Shown: piece after piece, positions 44,744-57,900 of the stretch
How the letters are laid out: the number at the start of each line of letters is the position of its first letter
How positions within the stretch are numbered: position 1 is the stretch's first letter
Assembly: GCA_963422465.1 (NCBI GenBank)
Contig: OY730169.1
Coordinates: 496,001 to 560,000, forward strand
Length of the DNA stretch: 64,000 bases
Source of the DNA: Lichina pygmaea
Taxonomy: Eukaryota; Ascomycota; Lichinomycetes; Lichinales; Lichinaceae
Direction: 5' to 3'
Made by a program: the position numbers and the translations under genes
The notes under the pieces: generated by a model
Databases searched by the model: none
What the model saw: the letters and a program-made list of their open reading frames with translations, nothing else
What the model was told of the DNA's origin: nothing

Positions 44744-46328
44744 CTATCCGGACCCTGTGGTGGCCTGCATCGACATCGTCGACGGCTGGTGGCTGAGATG
44801 GCTTCCGTTGACGCCGCTGTTGGTGCGTTTCTTTTCTTTCTTGGCCCAGCGGACTGTGCGGAGCCATCTTAGCGAAACGGCGGCCAGAATGATCTTGAGT
44901 CACGGATTCTGTTCGGAACGATGAAAAGGAGGAGAAGAATCGATGACGTACGGCCACATGCGTTGCAGAGCGTCTTCGGGCCGGAAGGGCCTTTCCGCCA
45001 TTCAGGCGAATCGAGCGTGCCTATCTCGGACGGATCAGCGTGAGGTGTTACGAGAGCGCGAGGGACGACGAGAACAAGAGGAGCGCCGCACCGCAATCCG
45101 TACAGACGTATTCGTCCGCGGCCTTGAGCTTCTTGACCTTGTTGGCCGCGCCGCGCCCATCTCGGTCCGCGGGGATGGCGATGCCGGCGTCGCCGCGGAT
45201 GAGTGCCGGGCTGTGGTGGCCCGTGCTGATGCCGTGGGCGCGTTCGCCGTCGCGGTAACGCAGCCCCGTCAACATCTCGATGGTCTCGATGTGCGTGGCA
45301 CCCTCGTACCGAGCCATCTTGTCGTTGATCGTGTCCGGGTTGCAGTTGGCATTGGCCTCGTCCAGGTTCTGCGTCGTGAGCGCCAGGTTCGAACCGGGAC
45401 GGGCCGGCGGCGCCATGTTGCCGTACCCGCCGGCCGGCGGCGAGATCATGGTCGACGAGCCGGCGCCGGCTTCGCTGTCGGTGTGCAGCGTCTCGGACGG
45501 GGTCAGGTCGCTGGCGCCCTCTTGCTTCTTGATCAGGTGGCGCTGCTGCTGCTCGGCCTCCTCCTGCTCCTCGCGCTTCAGCTCGGCGATGCGCTTCGTG
45601 AGCCGTTCGTTCTCGATCTTCTGCTCGAGGAAAGAGTCCAGGAGCGCCGGCTTCTTGATCGGGTACGGCCGCGCCATCATGAAGAAGCCGCGGCAGAAGC
45701 CGGCGGCGCTGTTGGGGCCGTACGCCGCCGCCTCGGACGTCAGGTGCGGGTGGCCGTGGGACTCGAAGATGGTGTAGGATCCGTCGCTCTGGCGGAAGCG
45801 GTAGAAGAACCTCAGCGAGTTGCCCGTCGCGATCGACTCGTTGAACTCGCGCAGGAAGATGCCGCTGTCGTCCGGGTGGATGTAGTCCACGAGGAACCTG
45901 TTCACCAGCTCCTCGCTCGTGTAGCCCGTCAAGGACTTGCTCGAAGGTGAGACGTAGAGGATGCGTCCGTCGGGGGTCAGGATGTGGAGAAAGTCTCTCA
46001 GTTCCTCCAGCACCCGCTGCGACCAGTTGCGCCTCTTGGTGAACTCGGTGAGGGTGCTGCCACCGCTGAAGCCGGACTGCGCACCGTAGCCTGTCGGCAG
46101 CGGGCCGGCACCGGCGCCGCTCATCTGCGGCCCCGCCCCGCCGTTCGTCATCGGGTCGGCCGATTCGCTATGCGGTTGAGCCTGCATGCTCGCCGACTGA
46201 GGCATCATCGAGGGCACCGTCTGGTGGTCCATCGGATCGACATCCAGGTTCATCGCCATGAGATCCACCCCGCCCAGCTGCTGGTCCAACATGCCCGTCA
46301 TCGACGTATCCGCTCCAAGGCCCGACAT
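44744..46328 (-). CDS. wc-2: White collar 2 blue-light regulator: PAS domain plus GATA zinc finger
   Basis: Three exons (46328-45092, 45020-44952, 44853-44744) give about 471 residues. The N-terminal 100 residues are Met/Gln/Gly-rich. A PAS domain follows from about residue 110 ([64 protein letters not shown]). A helical stretch and a basic [11 protein letters not shown] segment lead into the GATA finger. The finger is rebuilt across both introns: [20 protein letters not shown], then TLCNACG and [10 protein letters not shown], with C-x2-C-x18-C-x2-C spacing. WC-2 pairs with WC-1 through PAS to form the light-responsive, clock-driving transcription factor. The gene is divergent to RAD50, with about 1 kb between them. 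The first intron has a GTGCGG donor. Confidence 0.95.
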
Positions 46329-47315
46329 CTAGTACAAGAGCGCCCTCATCCAGATCAGTTCCGCAGTCTCCACCTCATCGCGAGGCACAACAAGCTGCCG
46401 TACGGACTGAGCAGGAGGATGCCTACGTCTGTCGCGAGGCCTGACGCCAGACCTTCGGCGTTCCCAGCACCAAACATGGCCACGCAGGGAGCGCCGGCGC
46501 CGCGCGTGTCAGGAATCGATGCCGCTCCGGGAACACCGGCCATGCGCAAGCGGTGGCGGCTCGCATTCAACAATGGACCGATGGACGGCTGTGAACATCA
46601 CCTGCGCGCGATCGACGGCCTCCTGTGCTCGCGGCTTGAATTGCGGTCATTGATCCGAAAGTGAGGCGACGGCTACTGCTGCTGCTGCTGCTGCTGCTGC
46701 TACTTCTGCTGCGATGGAAATGGCTGTACCATGCGCGAGCAGCTGTGGAGGCAATGCGGGCCCTCTCCGACAGCACGGTGCCCTTGCAGGAACGCCAGGG
46801 AAGGCTTTGGCGAGCGTGGCGAGTAGAGGCGAGGCGCTGCGCACGTGATCTCGCGGCAGCCCCTCGCGTAAAGCTGACGGCTCGCGTCCCATGACTTTCG
46901 AAGCTGTCACGCGATTGACCAGTGACTACTGAAGTACGTACAAACTGTACGTACGTACTCGTATCACAGAGCACTACTCTCAAAAGTATCAGTATGATTG
47001 TCTATCTTACAGCCTGAAACCACCCCACCTTATCAGCTACGCAGGCTTTGGTTAGGGACGTGAACGAGTCTTGAGCCCAGCTAGCGGTCTCATTACTTTT
47101 CATAACAGCCCAGAGCCACTGCCTCGAGGGGCCCGGCTCTTTATCGCGTGGCTGTCTAGGCAGCCGTCGATGATGAAGAGGGCTTGCACTCACCGATAGG
47201 AAACACAGCTCCGCTACCTGATCCGCAGGCAAGGCGACGTTGGCAAATCTCGTCATAGGTCAATATAGCCACCATGTAAGCTACACGAGTCGGCGATGGA
47301 CGAGATGTAGCGGCC
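46329..47315. other. Divergent promoter region of wc-2 and RAD50
   Basis: This 1 kb stretch lies between the two divergent start codons. It contains a CTG trinucleotide repeat at about 46676-46703 and GTACGTAC words at about 46933-46962. No gene was recognised; short ORFs on both strands are unsupported. Confidence 0.5.
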
Positions 47316-50300
47316 ATGCTGACTCTCTTACAGGTGTACGTGCGCCAATGTCTGACCGGCGTGCGTGTGAGAGCCCACTGACGGGGCATCGTGGCAGCCA
47401 AGATCGATAAATTGTCAATCCTGGGGTAATTCGGCCTCCATATAGCCTTGGATGAGGTGAAGGAGGTCCCTGCTCATAAGTGCGCCACCAGGGTCCGATC
47501 CTTCGACAATACACGCAGCGAGACCATCCAGTTTCATACCCCGCTTACGCTCATCGTGGGCTACAATGGCTCTGGAAAGACGGTAAGGGGCGCCGATGCG
47601 CCGCATGGGTTCCGGTCTGACGCGTCTCTAGACGATTATCGAATGTCTCAAGTATGTCACGACTGGTGACTTACCACCAAACAGCAGGCTAGGCGGTGCT
47701 TTTATACACGATCCAAAGGTAGCTCAACATGCTGGAGGCCGTCGCGGCAGAGAACGGGGCTCACACATACTACAGCTATGCGGCGAGAAGGAGGTCCTGG
47801 CACAAGTCAAGCTGTCCTTCAAGGCGTCCACCGGGGCGAAGATGGTGGCGACGCGAAGCCTGCAATTGACGGTGCTGAAGGCGACAAGGAAGCAAAAGAC
47901 GCTGGAGGGCCAACTGCTCATGATCAAAGACGGCGAGCGGACGGCAATCTCGTCTCGCGTGGCCGAGCTGGATCAGATCTTGCCCCAGTACCTGGGCGTG
48001 TCGAGGGCCATCTTGGACTGGGTCATATTCTGCCATCAGGACGATGGTCTGTGGCCGATGAGCGAGCCGATGGCCCTGAAGAAGAGATTTGACGCCATAT
48101 TCGAGGCCGTGAAGTACAGCAAGGCCATCGACAACATCAAGGTGCTGCGGAAGGCACAGGTCGAAGGCCTGGGAAAGTACCGGTTGCTGGAACAGCAATA
48201 CAAGATCGACAAGGACCGAGCGGACCGGGTACGCAGGGACCTGCTGGTGTTTCCCTGTCCCAGTGAGCGGTCACTGATCGCGTCGTAGGCCGAGAAGCAT
48301 TCCCGCGAGCTGGCTGCCGAGATCGAGGTCTTGCGAGGGGAATGTCAAGGACTGAAGGAGGAAATCGAGCGCACGACGAGGGAAACGGAGCGGTTGTGGA
48401 GTCAGGCTGCTGTATTTGAACAGATCGTGGGGACCCTGAAGGGCAAGCGGATCGAAGCCCAGACGAAGCAGGAGAGCATCAACGACCTCGCCAAATACGT
48501 GACGATGAGGAAGGAGAGCGACGAGTGGCTGGCCTCGGAGCTCGAGAAGTACGAGGAGCGGATGCCTCTGCTCGCCGCCGAGATCGACGCGCAGCTGCAG
48601 CGACACGAGAGCCTCAAGGTCGACATGGAGCGATCCCGCCAACGGCTCGGGGCGAAGATGACCGAGCTCGGCAAGTACGAAGCGGAGAAGGCCCAGTACG
48701 AACGACAGCTGGCTCGGCGGGAGAGCCTGGTCAAGGACGCCGCTCGTCGTCACGGCATACGGGGCTTCGACACCGAGCTCGACGACGGCCTGACCCAGGA
48801 GTTCATGGTCCGGCTCGGACGCATGTCGAGAGATCAGAACGCGAACCTGGACCGGACGAAGCGCGAGACCCGGGACGAGCTCCAGAGGGCGCAGGCCAAG
48901 CTCAACGAGCTCGGCGAGCGACGATCGGCGCTGCAGCAGCGAAAAGAGCACTCGAGGCAGGAGATCGGGTCGAGCGAGCGGAAAGCAACGGCCTTCCTGG
49001 CCGAGCTGAACGCGATCGCGGCGAACGAAGGCGAGAAGGCCGTCATCGAGTCGGCCGTCGAGGACACCCAGGCCAAGCTGCGGAAGGCTCGAGCCGACTA
49101 CGAGGCCGCCGCCTGGGACGACCGGGTGCGGACCACGAACGAGCAGCTACGGGCCGTCGAGGTCCGGAGCGAGACGCTCAACGGGGAGCTCGTGCAGCGG
49201 ACGCGACAGGCCGGAGACCTGGCCCGGCTGGACTTCCTCCGGAGAGAAGTGCGGGACCGAGAGAAGAGCCTGACGACGCTCTCGGACGCCTTTGGCGACA
49301 AGCTCGCTCGCGTCGTCGGGCCCGCGTGGGAGCCGTCGACGGTCGAACGAGACTTTCAGGCGGTCCTCGACGAGGTCGACGCCGGCTCGAAGGAGGCCGA
49401 GCGGCGCAGGGACGGCGTCAGCCGCGAGCTAGAGCAGGTCGACTTTGCCCTCCACAAGGGCCGCGAGACGTCGAAGCGGAAGACGGAGGAGCTTCGCCGA
49501 TGCCGTGAGCGAGTGCGGGAGGCGATCGCCGACGAGCCCGAGGAGTACCCGGAGGTCGTCTCCCAGCTGGAGCAAGACCGAGACATCAGGAAGGGCGACG
49601 TCGACAACTTCACCCACCTGCGCAAGTACTACGAGGACTGCGTCAAGGCCGCCAAGGAGCAGAGCGTCTGTCGGCTCTGCCGGCGCCACTTCGACCACCA
49701 ACGTGAATTCTCTCAGTTCGTCGAGAGGCTCGAGAGCCTCATCTCCAAGGCCGGACCGCAATCCCTGACGGACGAGCTCAGGGAGATCGAGCAGGACCTC
49801 AGGCGGGCGCGAGAGGCGGGTCCGAGCTACGACACCTTCAAGCGTCTCACCGACGCCGAGATGCCCGCTCTCGAGGCCGAGCTCGAGACGTTGGAGGAGC
49901 GACGCGAGTCACTGCTCGACCAGGTCGACGAGCACGACGTCCGGGTCACCCAGAAGCAGATGGAGAGGAAGGACGTCGAGGCCTTGACCAAGACCGTCCA
50001 GAACATCGGCAAGCACGACGGCGAGATCCGACAGCTGACGCGCCAGGCCGAGGAGCTCGCGGCCCAGCAGGAGCAGGACCACCGTCCGTCGCGGAGCGTC
50101 GAGGCGATCCAGGCCGAGCTGACGGCCTCGAGCGACGAGGCGCGATCGCTGAAGCACGCCGCCTCAGACATCGTCGGCGGCAAGGAGCGCGGGCGAAGCC
50201 AGATCAACGCGTACGAGCTGGAACTGAGAGACCTCAGAGGCAAGCTCGCGCACGCGTCGCATCAGCTCGAGAAGCGGGCCACGCTCGCAGGCCGGGTCGA

Positions 50301-51911
50301 GGAATGCCGCACCTCGGCGCAGACGCAGCAGCAGGCCATCGAGCAGGCGGACAAAGAGACGCGGGATCTCGAGCCGGCCTTCGCCAAGGCGCGCGCCCAG
50401 CACGACGACGTCAGCAGCCGCGGCGCCGACCGCGAGCGGGACCTGCAGCAGGACGCGTCGCGGCTCTCCGACAGCGTGCGGCAGCTGCTCGTGGCCGACC
50501 AGGAGATCGGCGCCTACGTCGACAAGGCCGGACCGGACCAGCTCAGCCGGTGCCAGGGCGAGGTCGAGGGCGTCCAGGCGGAGATCCAGCGGCGCGAGGA
50601 CGAGCAGAGGCAGGTCACGGTCTCGATCAACGAGGCGCGCAAGCGGCTCGACCAGCAGGACGAGACGAAGCGCACCGTCTCGGACAACCTGCGCTACCGT
50701 CGCGACGAGCGCGCGCTCGAGGCGGTCCAGGCCGAGATCGCCGAGCTCGAGGCGAAGAACGCCGAGGTGGACCGGGACCGGTTCGTGCAGGAGGCGGACC
50801 GCACCGGGCTGCGGCACCGGAAGCTGACGGCCGAGGAGGCGGCCAAGATGGGGGCGATGAAGTCCAAGGACGACCAGCTGCTGAAGCTCCTCGAGGACTG
50901 GAACACGGACTACAAGGACGCGGCCAAGAACTTCAAAGAGGCGCACATCAAGGTCGAGGCGACCACGGCCGCGGTCGAGGATCTGGGTCGATACGCCTCG
51001 GCGTTGGACAAGTAAGTTCCGTCCTGGCCCGTCGTGTCCGATCTTGTCCCGTCACGTCTGCTTTTGACTTGCGCAACTCGCGCCTCTGCACGTTCCCTCA
51101 TTCCTTCTTCCTGGGCTGTCTCCTCCCGCTCACGCGGTGGGCCTGCGTCGGGCCGGGACCATCGCAGGGCCATCATGAAGTACCACGGCATCAAGATGGA
51201 CGAGATCAATCAGATCCTGGAGGAGCTCTGGAAGAAGACCTACCAGGGCACCGATGTCGACACCGTCCTGATCCGGTCCGACATCGAGGGCGGCAAGGGC
51301 AACAAGTCCTACAACTACAGGGTACGACCACGTCTCTCGACCCTCTTCACCGTGGCCTGCCCTACCCTACGACCTGCCGTCCGCCGCTCGTCGCTGACGT
51401 CAAACCCCTTCGCATGTGTCGCAGGTCTGCATGGTGAAGCAGGACGTCGAGATGGACATGCGCGGGCGCTGCAGCGCCGGGCAGAAGGTGCTCGCATGCA
51501 TCCTCATTCGACTGGCGCTGGCCGAGTGCTTCGGCGTCAGCTGCGGCGTACGTCACCTATCTCTTGCCACGACCCTTCCCCTTTTACCTTCCCCGCCCCG
51601 GTCTGCTCGACCGAGCCCCGTCGACTGACGTCCGCATCATGCGTGGCGGGCGACCACAGCTCATCGCGCTCGACGAACCGACGACGAACCTCGACCGCGA
51701 CAACATCCGGTCGCTGGCCGAGTCGCTGCACGACATCATCCGGTCGCGGCAGCAGCAGTCCAACTTCCAGCTCATCGTCATCACGCACGACGAGGAATTC
51801 TTGCGCTTCATGAAGGTGGCCGATTTCTGCGACCATTACTACCGCGTCTCGCGCAACGAACGACAAAAGTCCATCATCGAGCGAAACTCAGTGAGCCAGA
51901 TTGCGGGCTGA
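47316..51911 (+). CDS. RAD50: DNA double-strand-break repair ATPase Rad50
   Basis: Exons with protein continuity are 47403-47425, 47492-47582, 47632-47718, 47776-48238, 48289-51011, 51168-51321, 51425-51547 and 51660-51911, giving about 1,300 residues. The N-terminal ATPase half has [13 protein letters not shown] (Walker A). A coiled coil of about 900 residues carries the zinc hook CRLC near residue 690. The C-terminal half has [20 protein letters not shown] (signature motif) and [12 protein letters not shown] (Walker B). Rad50 dimerises through the hook and works with Mre11-Nbs1 to tether and process DNA ends. The first exon is uncertain: the frame before IDKLSILG holds no ATG. The listed start joins an ATG at 47316-47333 to 47403 (GTGTAC..AAG intron with an ACTGAC branch word). 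The alternative acceptor at 47397 would give KIDKLSILG. Confidence 0.92.
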
Positions 51912-52866
51912 TGGGGAGAGTCAAGGGGGTGGTCGTAGGTGTTTCTATCAGCCCCTTGTCTTCATACTGTTACTCCTCTTCTCTCCCCCCCCCCCCCTCC
52001 TTCTCCCTTCTCTCGACCTGCTCTGGTCTCTTCGTCTCTCCTCTACTTTTCTATCTCCATCTGTCTCTGTCTGGCTGAATTTCCGCCTGCCGTTGCACCG
52101 TTGCGTTCGTGTCGCGGCATGGAGCTCCCCCCCGGCAGTAAACCCTGCAGTGGCCACATCTAGCCAAACAATCCGCATCCCGACGATTACGGTGCAGGCA
52201 GGATTCTCAGACAGGCTTACATCGTCATGCTGCTCAGCGCATCCTCCGCACCGCCTGCATGAAATATCAAATGGAGTTGAGAGCCTGGCGTGCATATCAC
52301 CCCCGCCGACGCACCTGACCTTAAATCCGAGGCAACACAGGCACTTAAAGGGGTCTAGACCTGACGAATACTACCGAGGAAGCCCCGAGACGCTAAGACC
52401 CGAGAAAAGTACCGAGCACGGCTCGAGACACCGAGACCTGCCGAAAGGAGCACGGAGAGCTGCGGTTGTGCATCTACAGCACACAACGTACTGCACGTAA
52501 TGACGATCAACATGCAGCACTAGAAATAGACACGGCTCTGCGTACAGTACCCCATACGTAGCAGGAGGCACAGCGCTAGGAAGAGGACCGCGGCTGCACT
52601 AGCGTCCGGAGCAGCAGCAGTACCTCGGTACGGAGGTAGTACGGTATGCCACAAGCACCGCGGCGGACTGTATCGTCATCTTCCAGAACTTCTAGCCTAG
52701 GCTAACATGGGACTAGATCGTGGTAGACGTCTACTCCTGGACGGTATCTCGGCCAAGAATACTGAGCCCAGAAGGAGCCCCGCATTTTAGGAATTCCGTG
52801 GTCGGCACCGCGAAACCAGCAGTCGTCGTGACAACCGGTGTCGTCTAAGCTCCTAACAAACGACGA
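51912..52866. other. Intergenic region between RAD50 and the LINE
   Basis: The stretch holds a run of C in pyrimidine-rich sequence (51985-52035) and GTAC words near 52545-52650. The last bases, AACAAACGACGA at 52855-52866, are the left target-site duplication of the LINE. No gene was seen. Confidence 0.5.
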
Positions 52867-53460
52867 ACAACTACGCCCAAGGACCATCACTTCTGACAAT
52901 CACCGCATTTTGTCAGAAGTCCTGGAAACCAGCCGAGTTCCACCCTCAAACCACCAAAACCTTAAGGTGAAACCCCATCACTTTGGAAAACTCAACCTGT
53001 TTGTCAAAAGTTGTGATCCCAGACTCTACGATCTTCAACTTCAACAAGCAACAGACTACCAATAACAAGAGAGAGAGAGTGGCCAGTGGTTTTCCGGAGA
53101 ACTGGGGACAGGCCCCAATTACCTAGGAACACTCAGTCTTGGGGTGTGGTCCCAGGATTGAGTAAGTACTCCCAGTTCAAGAGGAAAACAGAGAGTGGAA
53201 AAGTGGAATGACTTGAGCTCTACTCTTGGCTGGCAGAATCTAAGAATTCAAGGAAAGTCTAGATAGGGGGTCTGGTCCCTAGTCTAGGTGAATACTCCCA
53301 GACCTAACCCAGAGCTTAGAAGGAAGAAGCTGCCCAGGAAAGTCTAGCTCTGAGGTCTGGACTCAGGGCTAGATCACTACTGCTGGGAAGTCAGGGTACT
53401 CTTCTCTTTCCCTCAACTCTCTCAACTCTCTAAAGGTATCACTACTGGAAACCCAGAGCT

Positions 53461-54915
53461 ATGGCCTCAAAAAAGAAAAAACCCAGTCATCCCCAATACA
53501 GCTCTAGAGTACCAACCTCTATACTGGCTCCCAGATCCCCCAACATCCAATCCAGCTCTTCTTCTTTATCTATTCCCCCAGAGCCAAGCCAACAAGATAC
53601 CTCTCTGGCAACACCAGACCAACAAGCTGGAGAAAACACACTGCCAGTATCCCAGATTGTTGAAGTCTGGCTAAACCAGTCTAAAGCTCCCCCAAAGGTA
53701 CAGGCAGCATGGAAGAAAATCACCACCCAGCTAGCAAGCCATATAGCTACACCTTCCACCACTGGACAAGAGATCCAGAAAGTTCTCCAGAGACTGGACA
53801 GAATTGAGAAAAATATGCAAACACCAGCATCTAATCTCTCCTATGCCCAAGCAGTCCAGAAAGCTACAGTTCAGGAAATTCCAGTTCCCCAGAGAATCTT
53901 CAGTGAGATTACTATCAGACCTGGAGTCCAAATAGCACAGACAGGAAACAGAACACCCTCCCAGCTTGTGCAGGCTATCAAGAACAAAGTCCCTACATCT
54001 TGCCAGAAAGATATCAGAGCAGTCAGAAAGCTTCCTTCTGGTGATATTATCATCTCTCTGGAATCTCCCTCAGCCAAGACCCAACTAGAACAGAACAAAG
54101 ACTGGATCTCTGCAGTGTTCTCTGAAGAAGCTAAGATCTCTTCCAGAATCTTCCCAGTCATGGTTCATGGAGTTCAAATAAAGGACTTTAACCCAGATAA
54201 CCTGGAAGAGACAACTAAGACTATCTTCAGACAAAACCCTGGTATGGAAAACCAGGTCAAAATCCTGAGAACCTACTGGACCAGAAAGTCCAAACTTCTT
54301 AAGAAATCTGTGACATCTCTGCACATAGATCTTGCAACACCTGAGCAAGCTAATCTACTAATCAAGAGAGGAGTTGTACTTGGCCACATGATCCATGAAG
54401 TAGAACCAGCACTTCTGGATACATCAGTGGTCCAATACTACAAATGCTCAAAGTTTGGACACCAGGCAAGAACCTGCCAAGCTCAAGCACAGTGCCTGGC
54501 ATGTGGAGGAAAACATGCCAGAAGAGATTGCCCAATTCCTCAAGAAAAGCTAGTTCCCAAATGTGCTAACTGTGGAGGGAAGCACTCTGCTTGGGAAAAA
54601 GCCTGCCCTAAAAAGCAGGAAGCTACACAGAAAGCTAGAGAATCCTGGCTCACCAGACCTGGAAGATACACCACTCCAGAAAACATCTCTTCCACTTTTA
54701 TCTTCTCTCCAAGCCAGACCACTAATACTGGAAGTGGCCCTAATCTATCTGATAGAGAGGATGGGAAGAAAAGAAAACAGGGAGAGCTGGTGAGAACTAG
54801 ATCAAGTGCAAGACTTAGCTCTCAAGCAACCTCTCTGCAAAACCTGAAGACTACCACTAATCTTCCAAAACAAAACTCTTTTGAGATACTTGTGGATTCT
54901 AACCCAGAGGTTTGA
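53461..54915 (+). CDS. LINE ORF1, zinc-knuckle nucleic-acid-binding protein
   Basis: The product is 484 residues, starting MASKKKKPSHPQYSSRVPTS. The N-terminal third is Ser/Pro/Gln-rich; the middle resembles the RNA-binding part of LINE ORF1 proteins. Three zinc knuckles lie near residues 325-380: YYKCSKFGHQARTC, CLACGGKHARRDC and CANCGGKHSAWEKAC. In the first knuckle the expected first Cys is Tyr, so it may not bind zinc normally. The protein should coat element RNA during retrotransposition. The stop TGA overlaps the ORF2 start (TGATG), an arrangement that suggests termination-reinitiation. Confidence 0.9.
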   Translation: MASKKKKPSHPQYSSRVPTSILAPRSPNIQSSSSSLSIPPEPSQQDTSLATPDQQAGENTLPVSQIVEVWLNQSKAPPKVQAAWKKITTQLASHIATPSTTGQEIQKVLQRLDRIEKNMQTPASNLSYAQAVQKATVQEIPVPQRIFSEITIRPGVQIAQTGNRTPSQLVQAIKNKVPTSCQKDIRAVRKLPSGDIIISLESPSAKTQLEQNKDWISAVFSEEAKISSRIFPVMVHGVQIKDFNPDNLEETTKTIFRQNPGMENQVKILRTYWTRKSKLLKKSVTSLHIDLATPEQANLLIKRGVVLGHMIHEVEPALLDTSVVQYYKCSKFGHQARTCQAQAQCLACGGKHARRDCPIPQEKLVPKCANCGGKHSAWEKACPKKQEATQKARESWLTRPGRYTTPENISSTFIFSPSQTTNTGSGPNLSDREDGKKRKQGELVRTRSSARLSSQATSLQNLKTTTNLPKQNSFEILVDSNPEV

Positions 54916-57900
54916 TGAGTACACCAACTCTCAACCTTCTCCAGTATAATGTGCAGAAAAGCCAGACATGCCAAGATCTTCTACTAGCTAACCCCAGACT
55001 CCAGGAAGTGGATCTGATTGCACTTCAAGAACCTTGGAGAAATCTATACCAGGAAACAAGTACCTCAACAGTCTTCTCAGCCTTCTACCCTCTTCAAGAC
55101 CAAGTGTTAGGGAGAACTCTGGTTCTAATCAACAGAAGAATACAGAGGTCAGCTATAACCCCTGTGTTCTGGAGCAAGGATTTAACATCACTGGAGATAA
55201 GAGTGCAAGCAAAAGTGTTCTGGGTACATAACCTGTACTTCACACCCACAAGCCAGGAAAACTACAGAGTATTAGCAGAAGCTCTACTGGATGTACTGGC
55301 CCAGGCACTGGAGAAAGAAGGAGAACATATTCTTCTGACTGACTCAAACCTCCACCACCCATCCTGGTCAAAATCCTCCCAACTCTACTCTGAACTAGCT
55401 ACTAAGTTCAAAGAAATCACAGATGATCAAGGACTAGAGCTGGCAATAGCACCTTTCACACCAACAAGAGCAAGAACACTGGCAGAGCCTCCCTCCTCTG
55501 CTATTGACTTATCTTTTATTTCTATATCACTTCTTAATTCCTTTATTTCTTCCCAGATTAACCTAGACTTCCACACAGGTTCAGACCATAGACCAGTTCA
55601 GACAATTCTAAGTCTGGAAACACCAAAGAAAGCCAGAACCCACCAAAGAAACTGGAGAACACTAGATCTGGACCAAGTCAAGAAAGAAGCTAAGAATCTT
55701 CCCCCTATTCCACTACTACTTAACAGAGAGGAAGTGGACAACTATCTGGAGAATCTAGACAAAGCTCTTCAAGAACTGGCTGACAAGACAACAAGACCTC
55801 TGAGAGACTCAAAGTACACTGTTCCCTGGTGGAACCAAGAGATTAAAGAGAAAATTAAAGAGGAAAGAAAACTAAGAAGAAAAGTCTTCCAAAACCAAGA
55901 ACCAGTCTACAAACTTGAAAAGGTAATAAAGGAAAAGAAACACCTGATCAAGAATGCTAAAAGAAAGACATTCAGAGAACAACTCCAGAACCTGGCTGAA
56001 ACACAAAAGCACTGGAAAATAGCCAAGTGGGGTAAAGAAAAAGCTGGCAAACCACCAGAACTTCCAATTATTCCAGAGCTCACAAAGGAAGATGGAGAAA
56101 CTGCCAGAACTTTCACAGAAAAGGTAGAAGTATTCAAAACCCAGTTCTTCCCTCTACCTCTCCAGCCAGTACCAGAATCCCAGGACCAGCCAGCCAACCA
56201 CCAACAACACCAGCTATCTCAGGAAATCTCCAAAGAAGATATCCACAATATTCTGAAAAAGAAAAAACCTTTTACAGCTCCTGGGAAAGACACTCTACCC
56301 AATGGATTTCTAAAGGTATTAGGAGACTCTTTCAATGAAAAGATAGCCAAAGTTCTGGAGGCCTGCTGGAAGCTAGAATATTTCCCTGACAGATACAAAG
56401 CAGCCAGAACAATATGCTTGAGAAAGCCTAGCAAAGGATCCTATTGCTATGCCAAAGCTTGGAGGCCAATAGCACTTCTCAACACAATTGGGAAGCTGAT
56501 GGAAGCTCTGGCAGCCACAAAGCTAAGTGAACTGGCTGAGAAAGAAAACCTACTACCAGAAATCCAGATGGGCTTTAGAAAAGGAAGATCAACTGAGTCT
56601 GCACTATTTCTACTCACTTCCCAAGTTGAAAAAGTCTGGAAGAAAGGAATGGTAGCAAATCTTCTTTCTCTGGATATCTCAGGAGCTTATGATAGAGTTC
56701 TGCCAGAAATTCTCAAGAAAATCCTGGAGAGAAAAGGAATCCCCAGCTGGTTTGTTAACTGGATCTTTTCTTTCACTACCCAAAGAAAAACCTCTCTTGT
56801 CTTTGATAATTCAGAGTCTTCTTTTTTTCCAGTACACTGTGGAGTCCCTCAAGGTTCACCTCTCTCTCCTATTTTATTTCTTTTCTATATTTCAGATCTT
56901 CATAATACTGTTCATACACCAGAGAAAGGTGTATCAGCTCTGGGCTTTGCAGATGACACAAACCTTCTGGCATTTTCCCCTTCTCTTAAAAGCAATCTCC
57001 TGAAGCTAAAGTCTACTCACTCCAAGTGTTTAGACTGGGCAAGAAAACATGGAATGAAGTTTGCACCTGAAAAGTATGAACTTCTCCATTTTTCTAGAAG
57101 AAGAACAGATAATCTTCAGCTCAGTCTAAGACTTGGAGAAGTGGTACTACAGCCTAAGGAAGAAGTGCGTATTCTGGGACTACACTATGATTCCAAGCTT
57201 CTCTGGAAAAAACACCAGAAAATCATGTTACAGAAAGCTTCCAAGTTTTTCTCAGCACTTTCCAGAACTACTTTTTCTACATGGGGTCTACCTGTTCTCT
57301 CTGCTAGACTTGTCTACACTGCAATACTGAGATCACTTCTCAGCTATGCAGTAGGAGTCTGGTTCAATCCCCACAAAAAACCTTCTAATATTTCTTCTCT
57401 AAATCTTTTCCAGACTAAGTGTCTAAAAACTATAGGAGGTGTCTTCAAAGCTACTCCTACATTTCTTATTGAAGGAGAACTATTCCTACCACCTCTTGAT
57501 CTTTATTTCAAATTTAGAACAGCAACTTTCCTACAATCTTTCTATTTTTCCAATACTTCTTCTAATCCTCTCTCCTCACTTCTCTATAAGCTCTTTTCCC
57601 AGATCACTGTTTTTGTTTCTACTCTGAGAACACCTCCAAAGTCTCTGTCTACTATCACACCTAACTGGAAAGCAAGATGGCTAGAAGAACTAACCACTAA
57701 CCAAGATTACTCTAAGAAACAATTTCAAGAAGTGTTTCAGAAAGAGTGGGAAGCCAGATGGCAGGCAAACAGACAGAAATGTTCTTCAGTCTGGGAGCTA
57801 TTTTGCAGACTACCCCAAAAGAAAAATCTCAAAGTTTTCAAAGACTTGAGAAAAGCTGAAGCTAGTCTTTACTTGCAGATTCTATCAGCAAGGATAGGAC

